Below are positions 1-8,479 of a stretch of DNA of 36,318 nt, one piece after another. Positions within the stretch are counted from its first letter, which is position 1. Every line of letters begins with the position of its first letter. Source of the stretch: Eubacteriales bacterium (GTDB lineage: Bacteria; Bacillota; JASUSC01); NCBI GenBank assembly GCA_030446285.1, contig JASUSC010000011.1, forward strand, positions 1 through 36,318. The letters are read 5' to 3'. Both the position numbers and the translations under genes were made by a program. Below the pieces are notes generated by a model. It saw only the letters and a list, made by a program, of their open reading frames with translations. It did not search any database and was not told the DNA's origin.

Positions 1-19
1 AACGGCGCCGGTCCCCGGA

Positions 20-41
20 AGAAGGGCGTCCTTCTCTTTTT
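20..41 (+). terminator. Terminator/attenuator-like hairpin in the leader of amt
   Basis: AGAAGG-GCGT-CCTTCT followed by CTTTTT, about 30 nt upstream of the amt start; leader truncated by the window edge. Confidence 0.55.
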
Positions 42-73
42 ATTACAAAAAAAAATTTAAGGAGGCGGTGGCG

Positions 74-1468
74 ATGAGAGGAAAAGGAAAAGTTCTTCTG
101 TTTCTAACCCTGGCAGGCCTGCTTTACCCAGGTATTGCTTTAGGGGCAGAAGGAGGGGTAAACGGAAGTGACACTACGTTCGTCTTCATCTCGGCAGCGT
201 TGGTGCTTCTTATGACGCCTGGCCTGGCTCTGTTTTATGGGGGCATGGTGCGGCGGAAGAACGTCCTCAGCACTATGATGTACAGTTTTGCTCCTATAGC
301 TTTAATTTCTGTGCAGTGGATTCTTATCGGCTACACCCTTGCTTTTGGTCCCGACATAGGACACCTCATCGGGGGTCTTGACTGGCTCGGCTTTAAAGGA
401 GTGGGGGCTGCGCCCAACCCTGATTATGCTCCAACCATTCCCCATCAGGCTTTTGCCATGTTCCAGTTGATGTTTGCCATCATCACCCCGGCTCTTATTT
501 CCGGGGCTGTTGCCGAGCGGATGCGTTTTTCTGCTTACCTGCTTTTCACCCTCCTCTGGGCAACTCTGGTCTACGACCCTCTGGCCCACTGGGTGTGGGG
601 AGTGGACGGCTGGATCCGGAATATGGGCGCGCTGGACTTTGCCGGGGGTACGGTGGTCCATATCAGCTCCGGCGTTTCAGGTCTCGTGGCGGCCCTGGTC
701 CTCGGCAAACGTAAAGGCTACGGCCGGGAGCCTATTCTTCCTCACCATTTGCCCATGACTCTTTTGGGAGCCGGTATCCTCTGGTTCGGCTGGTTTGGCT
801 TTAACGCCGGCAGTGCCTTGGCGGTGGGCGACCTGGCGATGAACGCTTTTGTCGTCACCAATACTTCAGCGGCAGCCGGTGCCTTAGCCTGGATGCTTAC
901 GGAATGGCTGCACCACGGTAAACCCACCGCTCTGGGAGCCGCATCTGGCGCGGTGGCGGGGCTGGTAGCCATAACCCCTGCTTCCGGCTTTGTTGAACCC
1001 CTTCCGGCGATAATCATTGGTCTGGTCAGCGGAGTTCTCTGCTATGGGGCTGTGGCTGGGCTGAAAAGTAAGCTGGGTTACGACGATGCCCTGGACGCCT
1101 TCGGCTGCCACGGTGTGGGCGGCACCTGGGGAGCTATTGCCACCGGTCTTTTCGCCTCGAAGGCAGTAAACCCGGCCGGGGCCGACGGACTCTTCTACGG
1201 TAATCCGGGACTTCTTGTGCCCCAGTTGATTAGCGTGGTTGCCACCTACGCTCTGGCTGCTGTGATGACCTTTATCATTCTCAAAGTTGTCAACGTTTTC
1301 TGCCCGCTGCGGGTCACGGTGGAGGAAGAGGAAATTGGCCTGGATATTACCCAGCACGGCGAAGATGCGTACCGCGACATGGTTCTTACTGCCAGTGCTT
1401 CCAGAAAAGGTAGCCCAGCTTCAGCGGAAGCAGCGGCGGTTAATCTTCAGGTCAGCACCAATTCTTGA
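74..1468 (+). CDS. amt: Ammonium transporter (Amt family)
   Basis: Signal peptide, then LMTPGLALFYGGMVRRKNVLSTMM, AGGTVVHISSG, GCHGVGGTWGAIATGLFA; adjacent to a PII gene; ATG at 74 has a better spaced SD than the GTG at 68. Confidence 0.97.
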   Translation: MRGKGKVLLFLTLAGLLYPGIALGAEGGVNGSDTTFVFISAALVLLMTPGLALFYGGMVRRKNVLSTMMYSFAPIALISVQWILIGYTLAFGPDIGHLIGGLDWLGFKGVGAAPNPDYAPTIPHQAFAMFQLMFAIITPALISGAVAERMRFSAYLLFTLLWATLVYDPLAHWVWGVDGWIRNMGALDFAGGTVVHISSGVSGLVAALVLGKRKGYGREPILPHHLPMTLLGAGILWFGWFGFNAGSALAVGDLAMNAFVVTNTSAAAGALAWMLTEWLHHGKPTALGAASGAVAGLVAITPASGFVEPLPAIIIGLVSGVLCYGAVAGLKSKLGYDDALDAFGCHGVGGTWGAIATGLFASKAVNPAGADGLFYGNPGLLVPQLISVVATYALAAVMTFIILKVVNVFCPLRVTVEEEEIGLDITQHGEDAYRDMVLTASASRKGSPASAEAAAVNLQVSTNS

Positions 1469-1491
1469 AATCCAATTTGTAGGGGGGATGA

Positions 1492-1833
<342 letters not shown>

Positions 1834-1887
1834 ACCAGAGAGGTAAGTTTCACTACCAAAAAAGTAATGTATACATATTATCTTCTC

Positions 1888-1916
1888 TTGCATTTCTTTT
1901 TTTTTTCACGTATAAT
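1888..1916 (+). promoter_or_regulatory. Sigma-A-type promoter for the ANTAR regulator transcript
   Basis: TTGCAT (1888-1893), 17-nt spacer, TATAAT (1911-1916). Confidence 0.75.
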
Positions 1917-1940
1917 AACGGCGTAAGCGAAATTGAATAG

Positions 1941-2017
1941 CCGGTACAGGGTCGTACCGGGGGAGAGGCAACGAAGCCCTTTTTCCGGCTTTTGTACAGC
2001 CGGAGGAAGGGCTTTTT
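1941..2017 (+). promoter_or_regulatory. ANTAR-type dual-hexaloop antitermination RNA with overlapping intrinsic terminator
   Basis: P1 CCGGTAC-AGGGTC-GTACCGG (1941-1960); P2 GGC-AACGAA-GCC (1967-1978); both hexaloops have A1 and G4; terminator AAGCCCTTTTTCCGGCT...AGCCGGAGGAAGGGCTTTTT (1974-2017) shares its left arm with the P2 3' arm; next gene encodes an ANTAR protein. Confidence 0.8.
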
Positions 2018-2047
2018 GTCTTTCGGCCCTGAGAGGGGGATGCCTGA

Positions 2048-2653
2048 GTGAAGCAATACAGGGTTGTCATTGCTGACAGTGACCCGGCCTGCCGGAAAAC
2101 TTTGAAGACTATGCTTCAGCAGGCGGGGTACGTGGTGGTAGGAGAGGCCCATGATGGTCTCAGTACTATTAAGCTCATCAGGAACCGCCAGCCGGACTTG
2201 GTGATCATGGAAGACCGCCTGGCAATGGCAGACGGGGAAGAAGTGGCCACCATTGTTCAGGAAGAGGCTTTAGCACCTGTAATTTTAATGACCAGCTATG
2301 ATCAGATCCAGTTTAGCGACCGTGACAAAACTTTGCGTGAGTATGCCTACGTGATCAAGCCCGTCAGTGAACAAAACTTATTTCCCATCATTGAACTGGT
2401 AATGCGTTACTACCGCCGCATCCGGGAGCTGGAAGAGGAAGTAGCTCGTCTCAAGGATATGCTGGAAACACGCAAGCTGGTAGAAAAGGCCAAAGGCATC
2501 CTGATGGAGACCTTGGGGTTGAGCGAGGCAGAAGCTTTCCGGCGGATTCAAAAGCAGAGTATGGATAAACGGATGTCCATGAAAGCGGTGGCCAAGGCCA
2601 TTATCTTAGCTTACGAACTACAAGCAGCCGACGAGAAGGATAAGAAGAGTTAG
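2048..2653 (+). CDS. ANTAR-domain response regulator (receiver-like domain plus RNA-binding ANTAR)
   Basis: N-terminal receiver fold; C-terminal LVEKAKGILMETLGLSEAEAFRRIQKQSMDKRMSMKAVAKAII is a typical ANTAR domain. Confidence 0.93.
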   Translation: MKQYRVVIADSDPACRKTLKTMLQQAGYVVVGEAHDGLSTIKLIRNRQPDLVIMEDRLAMADGEEVATIVQEEALAPVILMTSYDQIQFSDRDKTLREYAYVIKPVSEQNLFPIIELVMRYYRRIRELEEEVARLKDMLETRKLVEKAKGILMETLGLSEAEAFRRIQKQSMDKRMSMKAVAKAIILAYELQAADEKDKKS

Positions 2654-2742
2654 AAGGGCGGTGATGGAGAGTCCGGGATTTTGCTTGGAGCTAAATAAAC
2701 TAAAGATTTTTAAAAAACTTTAGCAGAAAGGGGTTTGAAATT

Positions 2743-4065
2743 ATGGACAAAAAAGAAGTGCTGGAGAGAGCAAGAGAATTGAATGTTAAGTTTGTTCGTC
2801 TGCAGTTTACCGACCTTTTTGGTGTGATGAAAAACGTGGCCATTACTGTGGAACAGTTAGAAAAGGCCTTGGACGGCGAGTTGATGTTTGACGGTTCTTC
2901 CATCGAAGGTTTCACCCGCATCGAGGAATCTGACATGTACCTGCGTCCCGACCCCAACACTTTCCTGGTTTTCCCCTGGCGGCCTAAAGATGGAGCAGTA
3001 GCCCGCTTGATCTGCGATGTGTACAAACCCGACGGTACGCCTTTTGAAGGAGACCCCCGCTACATTCTGAAGAAGACTATTCAGCAGGCAAAAGAAATGG
3101 GCTACACCATGTACGTGGGTCCGGAGCTGGAGTTTTTCCTCTTCCTGGTTGACGAACAGGGGCGGCCTACGACCATCACCCATGATAACGCTGGTTACTT
3201 CGACTTAAGCCCGGTGGACCTAGGTGAAAATGCTCGTCGCGATATGGTCCTTACCTTAGAGCAGATGGGCTTTGAAATCGAGGCTTCCCACCACGAAGTT
3301 GCTCCCGGTCAGCATGAGATTGACTTCAAATACTCGGATGCTTTAGACGTAGCGGATAAGGTTATGACTTTTAAATTAGTGGTACGAACCATTGCCCAGC
3401 GGCACGGTCTCCATGCCACCTTTATGCCCAAACCCATTTTTGGTATCAACGGTTCCGGTATGCACATGAACCAGTCCTTGTTTAAAGACGGGAAGAATGC
3501 TTTTTATGACCCCAACGGCTACAAAGGCCTCAGTGAAGATGCTCTCTACTACATCGGCGGTCTCCTCAAGCATGCCCGGGCCTTTGCTGCCCTCACCAAC
3601 CCCACCGTCAACTCCTATAAACGGCTGGTGCCGGGTTACGAGGCTCCTGTCTACCTGGCCTGGTCTGCTGCCAACCGCAGTGCCCTCATCCGCATCCCGG
3701 CCAAACGGGGCAACAGCACCCGGGTAGAACTGCGTAACCCCGATCCTTCCTGCAATCCGTACCTGGCCATCGCTGCAGCCCTGGCATCCGGCTTGGACGG
3801 CATCAAAAACAAGATCAAGCCGCCGGCCGAGGTCACGACCAACATCTACCACATGAGTGAAGAAGAACGCCGGGCGGCCGGAATTGTCAGCCTGCCCTCT
3901 AGTCTGGAGGAAGCCGTTAAGGAACTGGAACAGGACGAGGTTCTCCGCAACATGTTAGGCGAGCACGTCTTTACCAAGTTTATCGAGGGCAAGAAGAAAG
4001 AGTGGGACGAGTACCGGGTACAGGTTCATCAGTGGGAAATCGAAAAATACCTTACCACATATTAA
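2743..4065 (+). CDS. glnA: Glutamine synthetase type I
   Basis: [65 protein letters not shown]. Confidence 0.98.
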   Translation: MDKKEVLERARELNVKFVRLQFTDLFGVMKNVAITVEQLEKALDGELMFDGSSIEGFTRIEESDMYLRPDPNTFLVFPWRPKDGAVARLICDVYKPDGTPFEGDPRYILKKTIQQAKEMGYTMYVGPELEFFLFLVDEQGRPTTITHDNAGYFDLSPVDLGENARRDMVLTLEQMGFEIEASHHEVAPGQHEIDFKYSDALDVADKVMTFKLVVRTIAQRHGLHATFMPKPIFGINGSGMHMNQSLFKDGKNAFYDPNGYKGLSEDALYYIGGLLKHARAFAALTNPTVNSYKRLVPGYEAPVYLAWSAANRSALIRIPAKRGNSTRVELRNPDPSCNPYLAIAAALASGLDGIKNKIKPPAEVTTNIYHMSEEERRAAGIVSLPSSLEEAVKELEQDEVLRNMLGEHVFTKFIEGKKKEWDEYRVQVHQWEIEKYLTTY

Positions 4066-4091
4066 AAACAAAGGGTTCCATTCTCCCTTTT

Positions 4092-4117
4092 GCCGGACTT
4101 CGGTCCGGCTTTTTTTT
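4092..4117 (+). terminator. Intrinsic terminator of glnA
   Basis: GCCGGAC-TTCG-GTCCGGC followed by a T run. Confidence 0.92.
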
Positions 4118-4188
4118 GCTTTTTTACGATGAAATGTAGGGAAAATTTTACTTTTTTGTAACTGAAAGGTAAGCAAAAATTAAAGGGA

Positions 4189-4232
4189 ATGTGATATAAA
4201 TTACATTACTCTGATGGGGATTCCGGTATAAT
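4189..4232 (+). promoter_or_regulatory. CRP/FNR-family-like site plus -10 element for hcp
   Basis: ATGTGA-TATAAA-TTACAT (4189-4206), TATAAT at 4227-4232; site centre about 41.5 nt upstream of the predicted start. Confidence 0.65.
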
Positions 4233-4268
4233 CGAGGCAGAAGCGGCGGAGGAAAAGGAGGAAGAGGC

Positions 4269-5630
4269 ATGTTTTCGTGGTGGCAGAAGCTTTTTTCCCG
4301 GAAGCCGCAGACGGAAAAAATTTCCGAAGGGGGTATGAAAATGTTTTGTTACCAGTGTGAACAGACGGCCAACGGTACCGGCTGCACCAAAGTGGGGGTG
4401 TGTGGCAAAAACGAGGATGTCGCTGCCCTGCAGGACCTGCTAATTTTTGGCCTCAAGGGTGTGGCGGCCTACGCCTACCACGCCCGGGAGCTGGGTTACC
4501 ACGATGAGGAAATCGACGCCTTTATGGAGCGCGCTCTTTTCAGCACTCTGACCAACGTTGACTTCGACTTAGAACACCTTCTGGGTCTGGTGCTGGAGTG
4601 CGGCCGCATCAATCTGAAAGTGATGGAACTTCTGGACAAAGCCCATGTGGAGCGTTTCGGCGTTCCTGAACCCACTCCTGTTGCCACTGGAACTAAAGCC
4701 GGCCCTGCCATCTTGGTCACCGGTCATGACTTGCTGGACCTTTATGAACTGCTCAAGCAAACTGAGGGCACTGGCATCAATATCTACACCCACGGCGAAA
4801 TGTTGCCAGCCCACGCTTATCCCGAGCTGAAGAAGTTCCCCCATCTCGTAGGTAACTACGGTACCGCTTGGCAGAATCAGAGGACCGAGTTTGAGGAGTT
4901 CCCCGGTGCCATCCTCGCTACCACTAACTGCGTTCTCTTGCCCAAGGATTCGTACAAAGACAGAATTTTCACCTGCGGCGTAGCCAAACTGCCCGGTGTC
5001 AAGCATATCGAAAACCGCGACTTTACTCCCGTGATCGAGAAAGCCAAATCCTTACCGCCTCTGCCTGAGAAAGAAGGCGTAACCCTGATGACGGGCTTCC
5101 ATCACAAGCCTGTTTTGGGCCTGGCCGATAAGATTATCGAAGCGGTTAAGGCTGGCAAGATCCGCCACTTCTTCTTAGTGGGCGGCTGCGACGGCGTGAA
5201 AGCATCTCGCAACTACTACAACGAATTCGTCGAGAAGGTACCCAAAGACTGCGTCGTTCTCACCCTGGCCTGCGGCAAGTACCGCTTCAACCGGCTGCAG
5301 CAGCAGATGGGCGACATCGACGGCATTCCGCGTCTCATCGACATCGGCCAGTGCAACAACGCTTACTCGGCCATTCAGATCGCCTTGGCTCTGGCCGAAG
5401 CCTTCGGCGTAAGCGTCAACGAGCTGCCCTTGAGCTTGGTGCTGTCCTGGTTTGAGCAGAAAGCAGTGGCCATTCTCCTCACCCTCCTCTATCTGGGTAT
5501 CAAAAACATCCGCCTCGGTCCTACCCCGCCGGCCTTCCTCACGCCCAACCTCCTCAAAGTTCTGCAGGAGAACTACAATCTGCAACTCATCACCACGCCG
5601 GAAGAAGACATCAAAGCCATCCTGGGCTAA
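4269..5630 (+). CDS. hcp: Hybrid cluster protein / hydroxylamine reductase, short (class III-like) form
   Basis: [23 protein letters not shown] at N-terminus; GGCDG and FALPxD-like Hcp core regions; about 430 aa from Met-23; alternative start at 4335. Confidence 0.93.
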   Translation: MFSWWQKLFSRKPQTEKISEGGMKMFCYQCEQTANGTGCTKVGVCGKNEDVAALQDLLIFGLKGVAAYAYHARELGYHDEEIDAFMERALFSTLTNVDFDLEHLLGLVLECGRINLKVMELLDKAHVERFGVPEPTPVATGTKAGPAILVTGHDLLDLYELLKQTEGTGINIYTHGEMLPAHAYPELKKFPHLVGNYGTAWQNQRTEFEEFPGAILATTNCVLLPKDSYKDRIFTCGVAKLPGVKHIENRDFTPVIEKAKSLPPLPEKEGVTLMTGFHHKPVLGLADKIIEAVKAGKIRHFFLVGGCDGVKASRNYYNEFVEKVPKDCVVLTLACGKYRFNRLQQQMGDIDGIPRLIDIGQCNNAYSAIQIALALAEAFGVSVNELPLSLVLSWFEQKAVAILLTLLYLGIKNIRLGPTPPAFLTPNLLKVLQENYNLQLITTPEEDIKAILG

Positions 5631-5638
5631 AGAATACT

Positions 5639-5665
5639 CCCCCGTCATTGTCGACGGGGGTTTTT
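5639..5665 (+). terminator. Intrinsic terminator of hcp
   Basis: CCCCCGTC-ATTGTC-GACGGGGG followed by TTTTT. Confidence 0.9.
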
Positions 5666-5791
5666 CTTTTTGGGTGGGGAGTCGCTTCTTGCCCGCAGTG
5701 TTCCCGTGGCGAAAAATGGCGACAAATTTTTACGCGGCAAGAGAAGGAGGGATAGTTTTTTTTATCCTTTCTGGAGCTACCGTTGTTCGGG

Positions 5792-5900
5792 TATAATGAA
5801 AATGTAGCCATCCCGGCTTCGAGCTTATCAAAAAGCGGGAAGTAGCCTGTGGTGACGGGTGACAACCGTTCCGTGAGGTTAAAAGGAAGGAGAGAAAAAT
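5792..5900 (+). other. Promoter -10 and roughly 95-nt structured leader upstream of the HEPN gene
   Basis: TATAAT at 5792-5797; leader can fold CCCG...CGGG and ACGG-GTGACAA-CCGT; no recognised RNA family. Confidence 0.4.
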
Positions 5901-6302
5901 ATGACCCGGGAACGTCTGATGGAAAAACTGCAAAACTATAAAAAAGCCCTGGCGCGGCTGGAAGAGGCCATAGCGGAGAAAGAACCGAATCAGTACGTGT
6001 ATGATGCGGTGGTAAAGAGGTTCGAGTTTACTTATGAGCTAGCGTGGAGGGTACTAAAAGCTTATTTAGAATATGCAGGAATAGCAGATCTGCGTTTTCC
6101 TCGCGAAATTTTTAAAGAAGCTTACGCTAAAGGACTCCTCCCCGACGGCGAGGTATGGTTGGAGATGTGGCAGGACAGGAACCTCTCCAGCCATCCTTAC
6201 AGTCAGGAAAGGGCAATAGAGATATACAGCTGGGTCAGAGAAAAATACCTGCAAGAGTTTGTCCGTCTCGCTGCGACTGTCGAAGGAGAAATGAGAAAAT
6301 GA
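5901..6302 (+). CDS. HEPN-domain protein, nucleotidyltransferase substrate-binding (HI0074) family
   Basis: YDAVVKRFEFTYELAWRVLKAYLEYAG and RNLSSHPY (RX4HXY motif). Confidence 0.88.
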   Translation: MTRERLMEKLQNYKKALARLEEAIAEKEPNQYVYDAVVKRFEFTYELAWRVLKAYLEYAGIADLRFPREIFKEAYAKGLLPDGEVWLEMWQDRNLSSHPYSQERAIEIYSWVREKYLQEFVRLAATVEGEMRK

Positions 6303-6490
6303 TGTTCGGGTATCGACCTTGCCGTCTACTGCGAGGGAAATATCCCGGCCGGGTTGTGGCAGGATTTGGACGAGGCGGCGGGAATTTACAAAATCGATGT
6401 GGTGAACATGGGCGCTTTGTCGGAGGAAAAGTTGCGGCAGCGAATCGAAGAGGAGGTGTGGAAATTTACGGGTACTATTTTTTTGTTTTC
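6302..6490 (+). pseudogene. Remnant of MNT-family nucleotidyltransferase (HI0073-like), N-terminus deleted
   Basis: SGIDLAVYCEGNIPAGLWQDLDEAAGIYKIDVVNMGALSEEKLRQRIEEEVWKF readable from 6306, lacks the GS motif; ATG at 6302 overlapping the HEPN stop is out of frame with it. Confidence 0.7.
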
Positions 6491-6495
6491 ACATA

Positions 6496-6524
6496 TTGAC
6501 AAAAACATATCAATTTACTATACT
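6496..6524 (+). promoter_or_regulatory. Sigma-A promoter upstream of SAM riboswitch
   Basis: TTGACA, 17-nt spacer, TATACT. Confidence 0.8.
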
Positions 6525-6550
6525 TTAGCCACAGCCGAAATTAATAGATG

Positions 6551-6655
6551 CCCTTATCGAGAGCGGCGGAGGGACTGGCCCGATGAAGCCCGGCAACCCC
6601 CCGGCAGGGGAAGGTGCTAAATCCTGCGGAACGTGCGTTCCGGGAGATAAGGGGA
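6551..6655 (+). ncRNA. SAM-I (S-box) riboswitch
   Basis: CTTATCGAGAGCGGCGGAGGGACTGGCCCGATGAAGCCCGGCAACC...GGTGCTAAATCCTGC...AGATAAGGGG matches the S-box core. Confidence 0.95.
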
Positions 6656-6662
6656 GGAGTTG

Positions 6663-6694
6663 TCCTCTTCTGTCTCCGGAAGAGGATTTTTTTT
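6663..6694 (+). terminator. Riboswitch expression-platform terminator
   Basis: TCCTCTTC...GGAAGAGGA followed by T8. Confidence 0.9.
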
Positions 6695-6710
6695 GTGCTG
6701 AAGGAGGTTG

Positions 6711-7666
6711 ATGGCAGTGAGGATTGACACCATCTTGGCCCAGGCGGGGATCTGTTCTTCTCCTCTTTCAGCCGGGGGATCATTTGGTGGTGAGCCAGGA
6801 TGTTTACGGCGGTACGTACCGGGTTCTGACCACTCTCTTCCGCCGCTGGGGTCTAGAAGTTACCTTTGTAGACAGTTCCGTCCCGGAGCAGGTAGAAAAG
6901 GCGGTGAGGCGCAATACCCGGGCCCTTTACGTGGAGACCCCCTCCAATCCCCTTTTGAAAATAACCGACCTGAAAGCAGTGGTGGAGATTGCCCGCCGCC
7001 ACGGGTTACTGACCATCATCGACAATACTTTCATGACCCCTTATCTCCAGCGTCCCCTGGCCCTGGGTTTTGATATCGTCATCCACAGCGCTACCAAATT
7101 CTTAGGCGGTCACAGCGATCTGATTGCCGGCTTAGTGGTTACGGCCGATGAGAAGACGGGGAAGAAGTTGAAATTCATTCAGAACGCTTTCGGTGCCATT
7201 TTGGGCCCCCCAGGACTCCTGGTTGCTGCTCCGCGGGATGAAAACCTTAGCGGTGCGCGTGGAAGCTCAGCAGGCGGGAGCAGCGAAGCTGGCTCGCTGG
7301 TTGAAGGAACGAAAAGGGATTAAGGCGGTGTACTATCCGGGCTTGGAGGAACATCCAGGCTATGAAATTCACCGGCGCCAGGCTGCGGGGGGAGGAGCGG
7401 TTTTGGCTTTTGAGCTTCCCGACAGGGAAAAGGTCTTCTGCTTCATGCGGGCGGTAAAACTTTCTCTGAAGGCGGTGAGCTTAGGAGGGGTGGAGAGTAT
7501 TCTCTCTTACCCGGCTACCATGTCGCACGCGGCTGTACCGCCGGAGGAGAGACGGCGTTTAGGGATTGGTGACGGACTGGTGCGGCTTTCAGTGGGGCTG
7601 GAAGCGCCGGAGGACCTTCAGGAAGATTTGGAACGAGCCTTGCAGCAGGCAGGAGTAGAGGGGTAA
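6711..7666 (+). pseudogene. Degenerate cystathionine gamma-synthase/methionine gamma-lyase family PLP enzyme
   Basis: N-terminal MAVRIDTILAQAGIC in one frame, then LFQPGDHLVVSQDVYGGTYRV...IHSATKFLGGHSDLIAG in a second, then DSWLLLRGMKTLAVRVEAQQ...YYPGLEEHPGY in a third. Confidence 0.88.
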
Positions 7667-7693
7667 AATTAAGAAAAAAAACGCTCGTCGCGG

Positions 7694-8377
7694 GTGAGAA
7701 AAATGCGCTTCAAAGTAATGACCTTCAATATCAGGCACGGCCGCGGTATGGATCACGTTGTTTCCCTGCGCCGGGTAGCGGAAGTAATCCGCCGGGAAAA
7801 ACCCCACTTCTTGGGAATAAATGAGGCCGATAAGTTCAATATCCGTTCTTTTTTTACCCACCAGCCCAAAATTCTTTCCCGCCTTCTGGATATGCACCAC
7901 TGCTTCGGCCAAAATCTCCGTCTCTGGCTGGCCGGTTATGGCAATGCCGTCCTCAGTCGTTTAAAGCTCCAATCTTTTCAGAACCTTCACCTTCCCAGTC
8001 AGAGAGAACAGCGGGGTTGTCTGCATACTCTGATTGAAACCGGGCGGGAACAAATATCTTTTCTCGTCACTCACTTGGGTCTGGACCGGGAGGAGCGCAG
8101 GAAACAGATTCACTTTCTGGCTGCTCTGGTGGAGAAAATAAAAAACCCCCTCATTCTCACCGGGGATTTTAACTGTGAGGGGGAAGAGTTGCTGCCGCTT
8201 TTGGGCAAGCTGAAGCTGGCCAGCCGTTCTTTTCCCACCTACCCGGCGGGAGAACCGGTGGCGGCTATCGACCACATCCTCTGTTCCCACCACTTCCGGG
8301 TTATAGACAGTTATGTAGTGCCTACCAATGCTTCTGACCACCGGCCGGTGGTGGCTTTGTTGGAAAGGGTGGATTAA
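7694..8377 (+). CDS. Endonuclease/exonuclease/phosphatase family protein
   Basis: VMTFNIRHGRG, LGINEADK, LVTHLGLDREERRKQ, LTGDFNCEGEE, IDHILCS, ASDHRPVVALLE. Confidence 0.93.
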   Translation: MRKMRFKVMTFNIRHGRGMDHVVSLRRVAEVIRREKPHFLGINEADKFNIRSFFTHQPKILSRLLDMHHCFGQNLRLWLAGYGNAVLSRLKLQSFQNLHLPSQREQRGCLHTLIETGREQISFLVTHLGLDREERRKQIHFLAALVEKIKNPLILTGDFNCEGEELLPLLGKLKLASRSFPTYPAGEPVAAIDHILCSHHFRVIDSYVVPTNASDHRPVVALLERVD

Positions 8378-8415
8378 GGAAATATTTAGCAAAATAGGCG
8401 GTGGACTAACAATTA

Positions 8416-8445
8416 TTGACAGATTACTGTTTTCTGCAATATAAT
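8416..8445 (+). promoter_or_regulatory. Sigma-A promoter of Fur-family gene
   Basis: TTGACA, 18-nt spacer, TATAAT. Confidence 0.7.
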
Positions 8446-8479
8446 GGAGCCAGCAAAGAGAATTTCCGAGGTGGGCCGC

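Noticed and set aside
2700-2723. CTAAAG...CTTTAG inverted repeat upstream of glnA
   Set aside because: Six bp of AT-rich pairing; too weak to claim as terminator or operator without conservation.
3376-3852. Long minus-strand ORFs opposite glnA, and similar antisense ORFs opposite hcp, dnaE, pyk, dacF and hdrA
   Set aside because: Shadow ORFs of GC-rich genes; proteins have low-complexity, non-family composition and no convincing SDs, while the opposite strand encodes clear families.
5804-5900. GGGAAGTAGCC in the HEPN leader resembling yybP-ykoY or cobalamin riboswitch cores
   Set aside because: Only short similarity; remaining conserved elements of both families are missing, so left unassigned.
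6300-6305. HEPN TGA followed in the same frame by the MNT remnant (EMRK-stop-CSGIDLAV), suggesting read-through or Sec fusion
   Set aside because: The TGATG stop/start overlap and missing MNT N-terminus are better explained by deletion; no SECIS-like element was evident.
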